Below are positions 10,564 to 20,683 of a stretch of 64,000 nt of DNA, piece by piece (the first letter of the stretch is position 1; each line of letters begins with the position of its first letter). The notes under the pieces were generated by a model. That model did no database searches and was not told the DNA's origin. It saw nothing but the letters and a program-made list of their open reading frames with translations. The DNA is from Fusobacterium varium (lineage in GTDB: Bacteria; Fusobacteriota; Fusobacteriia; Fusobacteriales; Fusobacteriaceae), in NCBI GenBank assembly GCA_900637705.1, contig LR134390.1:1488001-1552000 (forward strand), read 5' to 3'. The position numbers and the translations under genes were made by a program.

Positions 10564-12735
10564 TTAATTACCTAAAAGTCTTTTAAATAATGAGTCATTT
10601 GAAGTTGTATTTTCAGGAGCTATATCATTGTTAGTTTTTTCAATAACTGGATCATATCCCCCATTTCCTGCACTTTCATTTTCTTTTCTTGTATCTTTAA
10701 ATATTCCTGCTATTCCATTTGCATATTTCATTTCACTTTCCATCTGCAACTTTCCTTTTCTCACAAGAAATTCTCTTCCTGCTCCAGATATAAGTCCATT
10801 ATTTACTGTTAATGTCTGCAGATTAAAATCTCCATTTTTCAAATGATTTTCAAGGAAAGAAAAAGTACTTGGAACATACAGCCCTTTATCAATTAAAGTC
10901 TGATAATATTTTGCCCATAAAGGAGCCACTCCACTTCCTCCTGTAACATTTCCTTTTATAGCTCTGTTATCATCATAACCTATATATATAGTTGTAACAT
11001 AATCAGGTGTTATTCCAGCAAACCAAATAGTTCTGTTATCATTTACAGTTCCTGTTTTTCCTCCCTGCTCTATCCTCTTTTTATCTTTTGTGTATACAGA
11101 TGCTCTGTTAGAACTTCCATATTGCACTGAACTTTTCAGCATAAATGTTATTATACTTGTATTAATACTGTCAAATACTTTTTCTTTTTTAGGTGTATTC
11201 TGATATATAGGATTTCCATATCTATCTTCTACATCTATTACTGTTACAGGTTCTACTACATAACCTCCATTTGAAAATATTGAATAGTCTATAGCATGCT
11301 GTAATGGTGTATTTTCAAATGAACCTAAAGATGCAGTAAGATCATCTGGTATATTCAGACTTGGATCAAGTTTTGCAACAGTTTCTTTAAATGTTTTTGT
11401 TCCTATTTTTTGAAGCATTTTTATAGAAACTATATTTAATGATCTGTCCAAAGCATTAAGCAAAGTAACATTATTTGAATATCGGCTTCCAAAGTTCTTT
11501 GGTGTCCAGCTACCAAATGAAATAAATGAGTCTTCTACTACTGAATTCATTTCCATTCCATTTTCTACAGCTGTAAAATATAGGAAAGGCTTAAATGAAG
11601 AACCTAATTGTCTTTTTGCCATAGTTGCTCTATTAAAATTTCCTGATTTAAAATTTCTTCCACCAATTAAAGATATTACATATCCATTATTTGGATCTAT
11701 AGTTGCCATTCCACCTTGTAGCTCATCACTTTTCTTAAAGAATTCATAGTTTTCAAATACTTCTTTTGCAGTTTTCTGCATTTCCAAATCTAGAGTAGTA
11801 TGTACTTTTAATCCACCAGTATATACCATATTCTCTCCAAATTTATCTACTAAAAATTCTTCTACCATATTTGAAAAATCAGGATAATTGATTGTTACAT
11901 CACTTTTTTTATTATATATTATAGTTGTATTATTGTCCATTTTAAAATTTTCTGGCAGCTTATCTTCATTTATGAACTTATGGTTTTTTGCCTGTTCATA
12001 TTCTTCCTTTGTTATAAGTTTATCTTTATACATTTCAGATAAAATCAGATTAGCTCTTTTTAATGAAGCTTCTAGATTTCTTCTAGGATTATATTTTTCA
12101 GGTCTATTGGGTATACCTGCAAGAAGAGCTGACTCGGCTATATTTATTTCTGAAATATCTTTTCTGTACAGCTGTTTAGCTGCTGTCTTTATACCATAAG
12201 ACCCTGCTCCAAAATATATCTCATTCAGATATTTTTCAAATATCTCATCTTTTGTATATCTTCTTTCTATTTCAAATGTTATAATAGCCTCTTTTATTTT
12301 TCTTGAAAGTTTTCTTTCATGAGAAAGAAAGGCATTTTTTGCAAGCTGCTGAGTTATTGAACTTGCTCCTTGTACAGCACGACCACTACGAATATTAGCT
12401 ACAATAGCTCCTATTAATCTTTTTATATGTATTCCATGATGTGAATAAAATTGTTTATCTTCTATTGCTAAAAAAGCATTTCTACTGTATATAGGAACTT
12501 CTTTTAGCTTTACTGTATCCCTAGATTCTCTATATATGGTATCTATTACTTGACCATTCCTATCGTATAAGACAGTTGGCAAAGATGGGGCATAATCTTC
12601 TATCAAGGTTACTATATCAGGAAGTTCTTTGGAATATTTATTTATAACTCCTAAAACTACTCCCACAGATGCAATACTTCCAACAATAAATAAAACTATT
12701 ATTATTTTTATTATTCTTTTTACAGGTATTTTCAT
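10564..12735 (-). CDS. Class A penicillin-binding protein (PBP1A type)
   Basis: Bifunctional peptidoglycan synthase of 723 residues, anchored by one N-terminal membrane helix (residues ~7-30). The glycosyltransferase domain shows EDKQFYSHHGI, GASSITQQLAKN and the RRYTKDEIFEKYLNEIYFG block. The transpeptidase domain has the active-site SSFK (~376), RSLN (~431) and KTGT (~560) motifs. The C-terminal tail is Asn/Glu-rich and probably disordered. The start has AAGGAG at good spacing. The rlmN gene ends 27 bases upstream, so the two may be co-transcribed. Confidence 0.93.
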   Translation of the reverse strand: MKIPVKRIIKIIIVLFIVGSIASVGVVLGVINKYSKELPDIVTLIEDYAPSLPTVLYDRNGQVIDTIYRESRDTVKLKEVPIYSRNAFLAIEDKQFYSHHGIHIKRLIGAIVANIRSGRAVQGASSITQQLAKNAFLSHERKLSRKIKEAIITFEIERRYTKDEIFEKYLNEIYFGAGSYGIKTAAKQLYRKDISEINIAESALLAGIPNRPEKYNPRRNLEASLKRANLILSEMYKDKLITKEEYEQAKNHKFINEDKLPENFKMDNNTTIIYNKKSDVTINYPDFSNMVEEFLVDKFGENMVYTGGLKVHTTLDLEMQKTAKEVFENYEFFKKSDELQGGMATIDPNNGYVISLIGGRNFKSGNFNRATMAKRQLGSSFKPFLYFTAVENGMEMNSVVEDSFISFGSWTPKNFGSRYSNNVTLLNALDRSLNIVSIKMLQKIGTKTFKETVAKLDPSLNIPDDLTASLGSFENTPLQHAIDYSIFSNGGYVVEPVTVIDVEDRYGNPIYQNTPKKEKVFDSINTSIITFMLKSSVQYGSSNRASVYTKDKKRIEQGGKTGTVNDNRTIWFAGITPDYVTTIYIGYDDNRAIKGNVTGGSGVAPLWAKYYQTLIDKGLYVPSTFSFLENHLKNGDFNLQTLTVNNGLISGAGREFLVRKGKLQMESEMKYANGIAGIFKDTRKENESAGNGGYDPVIEKTNNDIAPENTTSNDSLFKRLLGN

Positions 12736-12762
12736 AGTTTCAGTACTCCTTATAAAATCAAA

Positions 12763-13815
12763 CTATTTTTTAGGAGCTTTCTGTCTTAACTGACCACAAG
12801 CACCATCTATATCAGTCCCTTTTTCTCTTCTCAATGTGACATTTACCTTTCTTACATCTTTCAAGAAAGTAAAGAACTTTTCTATTTTCTTTTCAGAAGG
12901 TCTTTCAAACTCTGTTCCAGCCACAGGATTATATGGGATAAGATTTACCACATGATCAAATTCATGTACAAAGTCAGCTAATGCATTAGCATCTACATCT
13001 GAAACATTAAATTCATTGATCATTATATATTCAAAACTTATTCTACGTTTAGTCTGTCTTTGATATTCCTGCAATATTGCATACAAATCCTCTAAAGGAT
13101 AGCTTCTGTTTACAGGTATTATCATATCTCTTTTTGCATTTATTGCACTGTGAAGAGATATAGCAAGTTCAATAGGAAGTTTTTCCAATAATATTTTTTC
13201 TATATTTGGTACTATTCCTGATGTTGAAATAGTTATCTTTCTTTTAGAAATATTTATTCCATTTTCATTAGAAAGTATATCAAGAGCTTTCAATACATTT
13301 GAAAGGTTAAGCAAAGGTTCTCCCATTCCCATGAAAACTATATTATTTATATTACTTCCTTGTTTTACAAGTCTTCTCTCTACAGTATAAACTTGATTTA
13401 TTATTTCATTTACATCAAGATTTCTTACAAACCCATCTTGTCCAGTTGCACAAAAAGCACATTTTACAGGACAACCCACTTGTGATGATATACATAGAGT
13501 ATTTCTTTTATCTTTATGTCTTAACAATACAGTTTCAATGGTATTTCCATCTTCAAGCTTAAAAAGAAATTTTTCTGTTTTATCTATTTTAGATATCTGT
13601 TGCTTCAAAAGATTTAAAAATGGTATATATGTTTTTTCAGCTAAAAGCTCTCTGTCTTTAAGTGAAAGATTTGTTATTTCATTAATATCTCTTACTATTT
13701 TTTGATGAAGCCAGTTAAATATTTGCTTCCCATAAAATTTTTTCATTCCAAGGGAAATTACTAATTCCTCCAGCTCTTGTTGATTTAAATTTAATAAATT
13801 AATTTTTTCTGACAT
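12763..13815 (-). CDS. rlmN: 23S rRNA (adenine2503-C2)/tRNA methyltransferase RlmN
   Basis: Radical-SAM enzyme of 350 residues that methylates A2503 of 23S rRNA and A37 of some tRNAs. The cluster-binding CPVKCAFC motif is near residue 117, GMGEPLLN follows, and the C-terminal GACGQL carries the methyl-carrying cysteine. The length is normal for the family. It is preceded by GGAGG and lies in the same direction as the editing protein upstream (55-base gap). Confidence 0.95.
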   Translation of the reverse strand: MSEKINLLNLNQQELEELVISLGMKKFYGKQIFNWLHQKIVRDINEITNLSLKDRELLAEKTYIPFLNLLKQQISKIDKTEKFLFKLEDGNTIETVLLRHKDKRNTLCISSQVGCPVKCAFCATGQDGFVRNLDVNEIINQVYTVERRLVKQGSNINNIVFMGMGEPLLNLSNVLKALDILSNENGINISKRKITISTSGIVPNIEKILLEKLPIELAISLHSAINAKRDMIIPVNRSYPLEDLYAILQEYQRQTKRRISFEYIMINEFNVSDVDANALADFVHEFDHVVNLIPYNPVAGTEFERPSEKKIEKFFTFLKDVRKVNVTLRREKGTDIDGACGQLRQKAPKK

Positions 13816-13870
13816 TATTCCTCCGATTATAAAATTACTAACATAATATTATATCAAAAAAAATGCTCAA

Positions 13871-14995
13871 TTACAACTTATTAAGAAAAGTTTCAAGTTG
13901 TTTTTTCAACTCTTCTTTTGATATTTTTCCTTTGAAATTTCCCTTTATCTGATTTCCTCCACCTTTAATGTTGGTATTAAATGAAGTTAACTCTTTTAAA
14001 AACTCTTTACAATTAATTTTATTTGAAATAATTGAATAGCTGTCCTCACTCCCTGTTATCAATATATAATCTTCTGGAGCTATATATCTTGGCAGATACT
14101 GCACTGTCATCTTATCTCCTGTATATATAACAAATTTATATCCATTTATTTCCTCTGCCTCTCTCATCAGTTTTTCTCCTAAAAGTTCAGCAAATTCAGA
14201 AGCAATCATTTTCATTTCTGTTTCAGTTTTTTTCTTTTCCTCCAGGCTTTTGTTCAGCATTGTGAGAATTTCATAATCTTTACAGCTGAATATATGACAT
14301 AGTTCTTTTGATAATTCATGTTTAAAAGCATAATCTTTTATAGCTCTATCACCAGCTATAAAAAAGAATCTTGTATAATTTCCTTTTATTTTTTCATGAG
14401 ATAATATTTTAAATAATTTTATATCCTTTGTGTTTTCAACATGAAAACCAGCACAGGCTCCTAAATCAATTTCTGGTATCTCTACAAATCTTACATCTCC
14501 AGTTACTTTATCTTTAATAGCTTTTCTCAGTCCCTCTATTTTTAGAGCTTCTTCATGGTTAAGTGTATATATTTTCAATTCTATAGCTTTCCTTATAATT
14601 TCATTGGCCTTATTTTCCAACTCAGTTATAGTTTCTTCTGATATTGTATTAGAATCTAGGTCTACAGTTGTATATTCTTCTGCCATTCTGAACCCAACAG
14701 TATTTAATTGATAGTCATTGTATGCAAGAGCTGAAAAAAGGTGTTGAGCTGTATGTTGACAGGCTATATCTTTTCTCCTTTCCATATCTATTGTATATTC
14801 TTGTTCTCCCAAAGGTACTTCTTTATCAGTTATTATACTTCCATCTTTCACTTCAAGAACATTACTCTCTCCCAATGTCCCCCTATCTCCCAACTGTCCC
14901 CCTTTTCCATCAATATAAAAAGGTCCATTTCCATCATTCAATTTTATTATATATCCTTCTTTAATTTTTTCACAATTTAAAATTTCTACTTTCAT
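13871..14995 (-). CDS. Alanyl-tRNA editing protein (AlaX-like, with DHHA1 domain)
   Basis: A free-standing editing enzyme that hydrolyses mischarged Ser- or Gly-tRNA(Ala). Zinc-binding HTAQH near residue 80 and CAGFH near residue 180 form the AlaRS-type editing site; the C-terminus has the DHHA1-like IKGGGNQIKGNFKG. I choose ATG 14995 (MKVEIL...) because GGAGG precedes it; an ATG 33 bases further upstream has no ribosome site. 374 residues, as in other long AlaX proteins. Confidence 0.87.
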   Translation of the reverse strand: MKVEILNCEKIKEGYIIKLNDGNGPFYIDGKGGQLGDRGTLGESNVLEVKDGSIITDKEVPLGEQEYTIDMERRKDIACQHTAQHLFSALAYNDYQLNTVGFRMAEEYTTVDLDSNTISEETITELENKANEIIRKAIELKIYTLNHEEALKIEGLRKAIKDKVTGDVRFVEIPEIDLGACAGFHVENTKDIKLFKILSHEKIKGNYTRFFFIAGDRAIKDYAFKHELSKELCHIFSCKDYEILTMLNKSLEEKKKTETEMKMIASEFAELLGEKLMREAEEINGYKFVIYTGDKMTVQYLPRYIAPEDYILITGSEDSYSIISNKINCKEFLKELTSFNTNIKGGGNQIKGNFKGKISKEELKKQLETFLNKL

Positions 14996-15028
14996 TGAAA
15001 TATACCTCCAGATATCTGTATTTATCAT

Positions 15029-15452
15029 TCTATTATATCACATAACAGAATGAATTTTTAATAAAAAATAGAGGCTGCAATTTAAAGCCAAGATATAATT
15101 TTACAATTTTTCCACTAGAAATATCTGCATTCATTTTATTTATAAAACTGAAAATAAAAGTCCTGCTCCTTTCAGGTAATAATATTTTCATATTTTATTC
15201 ATTTATTAAATACATAACTATCTCTAATATCTAAATTTCTAAAATTCAATCTAACTTTTTACTCAACCTCTAAATATAAAAATCTAAATTTATGTATATT
15301 GCAAATTAAAAAATAATTAAGTTACTATTCAACTGGAGGTGATGCAGGAGACTACGAAGGCATATTATTATTTAAAAACTACCAAGTTACTATTTAACTA
15401 TTAAAAATTTTTATTTTGCAAGATTTTTACTTTAATTTAAAAACTACCAAGT
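15029..15452. other. Intergenic region with gene-like remnant and short direct repeats
   Basis: No intact gene. A segment ATTTAAAAACTACCAAGTT occurs twice (near 15372 and 15430). On the plus strand around 15325-15402 a frame reads YYSTGGDAGDYEGILLFKNY and then stops, which looks like the C-terminal scrap of a lost protein. No start or ribosome site belongs to it. Confidence 0.35.
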
Positions 15453-16244
15453 TCATATTTCTATATCTTTTATGCTTTCTAATATATAATCAGGTTTATA
15501 TGGACTATTTTTTACATCTTCCCTCTTGCTTTCTCCAGTTAAAACTAAAATAGTATCGCAACTATTATCATAACCACAGGCTATATCAGTATATAATCTA
15601 TCTCCAACTATTACAGTTTCTCCTTTAGATACTCCATTCTTTTTGATACAATAATCTAAGATTTCTCTAGAGGGCTTCCCTAAAAACAAAGGCTTCCTTT
15701 TTACTGCATATTCCAACATTTTACATATTGCCCCACAGTCTGGAAGAAATTTACCTCCCTCAATTGGATAGACAAAATCAGGATTAGCAGCTAAATATTC
15801 TATTCCTTCGCTAAGCAATTCACAGGCAGTAACAATTTTAGGATAATTAAGTTCACTGTCTAAAGCTACAGCTACATAATCTACATTATATCTCCCATGA
15901 ATTTTTTTAGGTTCCTCTATTACTTTTACCCCCATATCTTCTAAAAGCTTTTTCAAAGATTTTGTTCCTACCAAAAATACTGATGGCTTATCCCTTTTTT
16001 CAATAAGATATTCACCAAGCATATATCCAGCAGTAACTATTTCTTCTTCTAAAATATCGATATTCATTTTTTTGAATTTTTCTACATACTCTGCTCTTGT
16101 CCTTGAAGAATTATTAGTAAACAGCATAAGCTTCTTACCTTTTTCTCTTATTTCTTTAATTACTTTCTCTGCACCATCTATAGGTTTATTCCCTAAAATA
16201 AGTGTTCCATCAATATCAAATAAATACAGTTTTTTATTTTTCAT
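15453..16244 (-). CDS. HAD-IIA family sugar-phosphate phosphatase (NagD-like)
   Basis: A 263-residue HAD hydrolase. Motif I is LFDIDGTLILG with the two catalytic aspartates, motif II is LFTNNSSR, and the C-terminal GDRLYTDIACGYDN provides motif IV for magnesium. The length and the large C2 cap between motifs II and III fit the NagD/AraL/phosphoglycolate phosphatase group. The physiological substrate is unknown. It stands alone. Confidence 0.87.
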   Translation of the reverse strand: MKNKKLYLFDIDGTLILGNKPIDGAEKVIKEIREKGKKLMLFTNNSSRTRAEYVEKFKKMNIDILEEEIVTAGYMLGEYLIEKRDKPSVFLVGTKSLKKLLEDMGVKVIEEPKKIHGRYNVDYVAVALDSELNYPKIVTACELLSEGIEYLAANPDFVYPIEGGKFLPDCGAICKMLEYAVKRKPLFLGKPSREILDYCIKKNGVSKGETVIVGDRLYTDIACGYDNSCDTILVLTGESKREDVKNSPYKPDYILESIKDIEI

Positions 16245-16421
16245 TTTCTTTTCCTCATTTCAATAATTTTTACTTTTTTATTATACAACAATTTTCCTGC
16301 TGTTTCTATAAGCAGATACTTTATTTTTACTTTTTTTACTTTAACATACGAGTGTAAAAAATATATGAAATTTTAGTTAATTATAAGTGAAAAATAATAT
16401 ACACTATTATTACTACATCTA

Positions 16422-16450
16422 TTGACATAAAGTATTTCATAAGGTATAAA
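16422..16450 (+). promoter_or_regulatory. Near-consensus sigma-70 promoter
   Basis: TTGACA, 17-base spacer, TATAAA, 40 bases before the nitroreductase ATG. Confidence 0.75.
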
Positions 16451-16489
16451 GAGAATAAGATATCTAATAAAAAGAAAAGGGGGTAAATT

Positions 16490-17101
16490 ATGTCAGATAT
16501 TTCAAAAATATTATTAGAAAAATCTAAAAAACGACGTACTTATCGTCAATTTTTAGAAGAACCTGTAGATATTGATATAATCAAAGATTGTATTATGACA
16601 GCTGCCACTGCTCCCAGTGGTGCTGATAAGCAGCCTTGGCATTTTTCAATAATTATTGATCCAGTTATGAAAGAAAAAATAAGAGAAGAGAGTGAAAAAA
16701 TAGAAAAAGAATTTTATGACTCTAAAATCACTAAGGAATGGCAAGAAGATTTAAATAAATTGACACTTACATGGAAAAAGCCTTTCCTCACTCAGGCTCC
16801 TTGTCTTATTGTCATATTTAAAGAATTTTATAAAGAAAATAGTGATGGAACTTTAGATAAAAATTACTATGTTAATGAATCTATTGGTATTTCAATTGGT
16901 TTTCTTATTAATGCACTTCATAATGCTGGATATGCCAGTCTTACATATACACCAGCTCCTATGATGTTTTTAAGAGATTTACTTAAAAGACCTTCAGGTG
17001 AAACTCCAGTAATGATACTAGTTGTTGGAAAACCTGATCCAAGTTATTCACTTCCCCTTTTAACTAAAAAAACTTTTGAAGAAATAGCTGAAATAATTTA
17101 A
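16490..17101 (+). CDS. Nitroreductase family protein
   Basis: An FMN-binding nitroreductase-fold protein of 203 residues. It has the N-terminal KKRRTYRQFLEEPVD block and TAPSGADKQPWHFSII, which contact the flavin phosphate in this family, and a C-terminal ETPVMILVVGKP segment. Natural substrate not predictable. It has a strong promoter and a GGGGG-type ribosome site, and is monocistronic. Confidence 0.88.
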   Translation: MSDISKILLEKSKKRRTYRQFLEEPVDIDIIKDCIMTAATAPSGADKQPWHFSIIIDPVMKEKIREESEKIEKEFYDSKITKEWQEDLNKLTLTWKKPFLTQAPCLIVIFKEFYKENSDGTLDKNYYVNESIGISIGFLINALHNAGYASLTYTPAPMMFLRDLLKRPSGETPVMILVVGKPDPSYSLPLLTKKTFEEIAEII

Positions 17102-17260
17102 AATATTTTTAGTCTATTATAGGCTTTAAGCTTAATAAAATAAAAAATTATTATAAATTTGAACTATAGTAGTCATTAAAAAATAGAATTATAAGTTATC
17201 ATTTAAAATTGTATTTTAATTTATTTAAAATAGCTTAACTTAAATAAATACCAAATAGAA

Positions 17261-17313
17261 AAAGAAGCTCTATAAATCAGTAAAATAAATTACTAATTTG
17301 CAGCAGCTTCTTT
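17261..17313. terminator. Bidirectional terminator with nested hairpin
   Basis: Outer stem AAAGAAGCT / AGCTTCTTT with the same inner AGTAAAATAAATTACT hairpin as the one at 10509-10560. It serves the convergent nitroreductase and YwqK-type genes. Confidence 0.65.
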
Positions 17314-17318
17314 ATTTT

Positions 17319-18332
17319 TTATTTTATCACTTTTATAATTTCGTCATTTTTATATCTCACTTTTTTCTCTTCTTTTCCATCAGAGGTATAAAAAATTACA
17401 ACTCCTTCTGCCTTTCCATTCTTGTAATTTTTTTCAAACATGAGCTGTCCATTCTTATAATATTCTTTATGACTTCCTTCTAGTTTTCCATCTTTATAAT
17501 GACTTTCATCTGCAATTTCTCCAGTCATATAATAACTTTTATAGCTTCCATTTTTTTTACCATCTTTATATGAAGTTTCTATATTTAACTGTCCATTGTT
17601 ATAATATTGCTTATATATTCCTTCCTGTTTCCCATCTTTATATTTTGTTTCACTATAAAGCTGACCATTTTCATAATAAACTTTATATTCTCCCCTTATT
17701 TTATTTTCTTCCATATTAGCTTCAATATTTAGATTTCCATTTTCATAGTACTTTTTATAAAGTCCTTCTTTTTTCTCATTTTTTATATTGGCTTCAATGC
17801 TAATATTACCATTCTCATGATACTCTTTAAAAAGTCCATCTATTTTCCCATTTTTAAAATTTGCTTCATATTTTAAATTGCCATTTTCTATATATAATTT
17901 ATAAAGACCATCTTTCTTCCCTTTTTTATATTCAGTTTCACTTTTTATTTTACCATCTTCATAATATTCTTTAAATACTCCATCAGGCTTATTATCCTTA
18001 AAATATTTTTCACTTGATAACTGACCATTTTCATAGTATTTTTTTTGTTCACCATCTAGATGATTATCTTTGTAGTTCCACTCATTTTGAATTTGTCCAT
18101 CTTTGTAGTATTCTCTTACTATCCCTTCAAGTTTTCCATCTTTATATTGAGAATCCATTTTCATTTGACCATTTTCATATTTAGATATAATTTTTCCAGT
18201 AAATGGCTTTTTCTCATTTTCAACATACACTATCCCATTTTTTTCTTGCTTTTTAGATATATCTACTTCTTTTGGACCACCACACCCAAATAAAAAAATT
18301 GTCAAAAATACTGCTGCCAGTTTGTTTTTCAT
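17319..18332 (-). CDS. YwqK-type (MORN-like) repeat lipoprotein
   Basis: A 337-residue lipoprotein: signal peptide ending LFGC, so lipidation at Cys17 is likely. The rest is about 12 tandem 23-24 residue units of the form YYENGQLxxEtxYKDGKxdG, the MORN-like repeat of YwqK-family antitoxin-annotated proteins. Such repeats usually form extended beta-sheet surfaces. No toxin neighbour is present, so an antitoxin role is not supported. A shorter relative lies at 48326-49045. Confidence 0.85.
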   Translation of the reverse strand: MKNKLAAVFLTIFLFGCGGPKEVDISKKQEKNGIVYVENEKKPFTGKIISKYENGQMKMDSQYKDGKLEGIVREYYKDGQIQNEWNYKDNHLDGEQKKYYENGQLSSEKYFKDNKPDGVFKEYYEDGKIKSETEYKKGKKDGLYKLYIENGNLKYEANFKNGKIDGLFKEYHENGNISIEANIKNEKKEGLYKKYYENGNLNIEANMEENKIRGEYKVYYENGQLYSETKYKDGKQEGIYKQYYNNGQLNIETSYKDGKKNGSYKSYYMTGEIADESHYKDGKLEGSHKEYYKNGQLMFEKNYKNGKAEGVVIFYTSDGKEEKKVRYKNDEIIKVIK

Positions 18333-18407
18333 GGCTTCCCTCCATAAACATTATTATTTGTATTATATCATAAATTTTCAAAATAATATCTCATCTTTTA
18401 TAAATTT

Positions 18408-18438
18408 AAAACCCCAGATATTTTATTCTGGGGTTTTT
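18408..18438 (-). terminator. Rho-independent terminator
   Basis: Inverted repeat AAAACCCCAGA / TCTGGGGTTTT with an 8-base loop, at the 3' end of the coiled-coil gene and able to act in both directions. Confidence 0.75.
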
Positions 18439-19011
18439 ACAAACTATTTTTTATTATTTCTTTAATTTCTTTTAATTTCTCTTTATCTTTTTCTATTCTT
18501 TTTTTAATTTTTCTGCTTCATCTTTTAAACCTTTTTTAGTTCCTTATTGCATTCCTCTATATCTTTTTTTAAAGAGTCTAGATTTTTTTTCAATTCTTCA
18601 ACTATTTTATCAGTTTCTTCTGAAATTTCTTCCTTAGTTTTAGAAGCAAGATCTTTAACTTTTACTCCAATTTCTTTTTCATTTAAAAATACCTTCAATG
18701 TTTCATCAGAAGAAACACTTGGTTTCAGCCTAAGCATTTCTACATTTCCATCATAAGGAACATATATAATTATATCTTTTTCTGACTCCTCTTTTTTATC
18801 TCTTTTTCTTTGATTTTTACTTCTTTAACATAGTACTTGTCAAAATATTCTCCCATTTTTTCTTCAATAAATCCTTTTAATTCTCCACTAGTTAAATCAT
18901 TTGCATTTTCAGCAATTTCACATCCAAAAGCTTTTATAGCTTCTTCTCTTTTTTCTCTGAATAATCATCAAATTTTTTGTTTGAAAAGGCATGGAATTCT
19001 TCATGTTTCAT
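18437..19011 (-). pseudogene. Coiled-coil protein of unknown function, four single-base frameshifts
   Basis: Reads MKHEEFHAFSNKKFDDYS... then a helical charged protein (about 192 residues) ending in a strongly coiled-coil Lys/Glu tail. Breaks near 18955, 18801, 18535 and 18500 are each cured by one extra A in an A run; the sum is then exactly 193 codons. GGAGG precedes the ATG at 19011. It has no signal peptide, so it is probably cytoplasmic. No family recognised. The regularity of the repairs suggests an intact gene with assembly errors. Confidence 0.6.
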
Positions 19012-19347
19012 AATATCACTCCTCCTAAAATTTATTATAATTCTATTTTAATTCTTAATTTAAATGAAACACCTCAAAATTTTAAATACTCTTATCTACT
19101 ATATCATTTAATAAATAAAACTATATCTTTGAAAACAATCCAGACTTTTATTTTCTTGTACTAAATATTCAATTGCAAATACAAATTTCCTCTATTATTA
19201 ATTAATATTTTTTCGTCATACAACAATTTTTTCTCCAAAATTTATTCTTAAATTTTTAAATTTAAAGTTTAAATTATATAAGCTTTAATTTACTTAGTAA
19301 ATTAACTATGCTATAATATTCTTTGATATATAAACAGGAGGCAGGTA
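19012..19347. other. Intergenic, divergent promoter region
   Basis: AT-rich. A TATAAT at about 19312 with a weak TTTACT 17 bases upstream probably drives the pseudouridine synthase gene. Nothing else seen. Confidence 0.4.
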
Positions 19348-20232
19348 ATGATAAAAAAAAGTAAAAAAAATACTGTATTTAAAGTTGAAGAAAAAAATGA
19401 ATTAATGAACTTTTTAATAGAAAAAATGCCAGAAAAAAGTCGTACAAGTATAAAATCACTTCTTACTAAAAGAAAGGTTTTTGTAGGAAATGATGTTGTT
19501 TCTCAATATAATCACCCTCTTCTTCCAGGTCAGACAGTAACTGTTGATTGGGGAAAAGTGACTATTGAAACAGTTATGAAAGGAGTTTCTGTCATTTATG
19601 AAGATGATGATATTCTTGTAGTAGAAAAAGAAAATGGAATTCTTTCTATTGCTACTAATAATGAAAGAGAAAAAACTGCATATAATATATTGAAAGACTA
19701 TTTAAAAAATAAAGACCCTAAAAATAAAATATTTGTTGTACATCGTTTAGATAGAGATACTTCTGGAATCATGATATTTGCTAAAACAGAGAAGGCTCAA
19801 GATATACTCCAAACTACTTGGAATGATTCTGTAAAAGAAAGAACATATATTGCTCTAGTTGAAGGAACGGTTCAAAAAGAAAAAGACACTATAATATCTT
19901 ATTTACAAGAAAATAGAGCTTTTATAACTTATTCAAGTCAGAATCCTAAAGATGGTAAAAAAGCTATTTCTCACTATAAAGTTTTGAAAAAGAATAAAAA
20001 TTATTCTCTTCTTGAAGTAAACATAGAAACTGGAAGAAAAAATCAAATTCGTGTACATATGCAAGATATTGGTCATAGTGTAGTTGGAGATAAAAAGTAT
20101 GGTTCTGGTAAAAGTCCTATCAATCGTTTAGGGCTACATGCCAATACTATCGTTTTTGTTCATCCTATTACTAAAAAAGTCTTACATTTCTCAAGTAAAA
20201 TTCCTTCGGTTTTTACAAAAATATTTAATTAA
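19348..20232 (+). CDS. RluA-family pseudouridine synthase
   Basis: Converts uridine to pseudouridine in rRNA or tRNA. An S4-like RNA-binding N-terminus (KMPEKSRTSIKSLLTKRKVFV...) is followed by the catalytic HRLDRDTSG motif near residue 133 (active-site Asp) and the C-terminal GRKNQIRVHMQDIGHSVVGD block. 294 residues, as for RluA/RluD relatives; which uridine it modifies cannot be assigned. AGGAGG precedes the ATG. Confidence 0.9.
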   Translation: MIKKSKKNTVFKVEEKNELMNFLIEKMPEKSRTSIKSLLTKRKVFVGNDVVSQYNHPLLPGQTVTVDWGKVTIETVMKGVSVIYEDDDILVVEKENGILSIATNNEREKTAYNILKDYLKNKDPKNKIFVVHRLDRDTSGIMIFAKTEKAQDILQTTWNDSVKERTYIALVEGTVQKEKDTIISYLQENRAFITYSSQNPKDGKKAISHYKVLKKNKNYSLLEVNIETGRKNQIRVHMQDIGHSVVGDKKYGSGKSPINRLGLHANTIVFVHPITKKVLHFSSKIPSVFTKIFN

Positions 20233-20240
20233 AAAAAATG

Positions 20241-20269
20241 TTGACTTTTTTTAATAAATGTTATATTAT
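20241..20269 (+). promoter_or_regulatory. tRNA-Leu promoter
   Basis: TTGACT, 17-base spacer, TATTAT, ending 13 bases before the tRNA. Confidence 0.65.
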
Positions 20270-20282
20270 AATTGAGTACCCA

Positions 20283-20369
20283 GCCTGGGTGGCGGAACGG
20301 TAGACGCGACGGACTCAAAATCCGTTTCCTGTTAAAGGAGTGAGGGTTCAAGTCCCTCCCTAGGCACCA
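20283..20369 (+). tRNA. tRNA-Leu (anticodon CAA), CCA encoded
   Basis: Acceptor stem GCCTGGG pairs with CCTAGGC (one G-T). Anticodon stem CGGA/TCCG encloses the loop CTCAAAA, so the anticodon is CAA. A long variable arm TTTCCTGTTAAAGGAG marks a class II tRNA, and GGTTCAAGTCC is the T loop. The CCA end is genomically encoded (20367-20369). Confidence 0.95.
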
Positions 20370-20424
20370 GACATAGCCCCACTATTGAAATATAGTAGCT
20401 ATGAAAATTATATATATTAGTAAT

Positions 20425-20457
20425 GCCTCTGGATCAAATGATCTGAGGCCTTTTTTT
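20425..20457 (+). terminator. tRNA-Leu terminator
   Basis: Hairpin GCCTC..GATC AAAT GATC.GAGGC then seven T. A near-copy stands at 24270-24310. Confidence 0.8.
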
Positions 20458-20563
20458 AACTTGAAAAATTAGTATAAAGTGGCAAGGGGAAGGAAAATGT
20501 ATAATATTTTTATTTTATTGTATTATTTTTCTACTGTTCGATTCAGTAAAAGGGAGGATGCAT

Positions 20564-20677
20564 ATGCAACTTTTTCTAAACTTTATTAGCTTGGTATCAG
20601 GATTAATAACGATTTTTGATAAAGTTTCTTTCCTTTTGGGTAGCGAGGGGTTATATCCCTTGGCCAGTTTATATTAA
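20564..20677 (+). CDS. Small hydrophobic peptide (37 aa)
   Basis: Starts MQLFLNFISLVSGLITIF, a single membrane-spanning stretch, and ends with GLYPLASLY. GGGAGG sits 6 bases before the ATG and a strong terminator follows 7 bases after the stop, so the unit is fully punctuated. A second in-frame ATG lies at 20558. It could be a small membrane protein or a type I toxin-like peptide; no relative recognised. Confidence 0.5.
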   Translation: MQLFLNFISLVSGLITIFDKVSFLLGSEGLYPLASLY

Positions 20678-20683
20678 TTAAAA

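Noticed and set aside
17319-18332. YwqK-type protein as antitoxin of a toxin-antitoxin pair
   Set aside because: It carries a lipoprotein signal and has no toxin gene next to it; the antitoxin label in annotations does not fit a surface lipoprotein.
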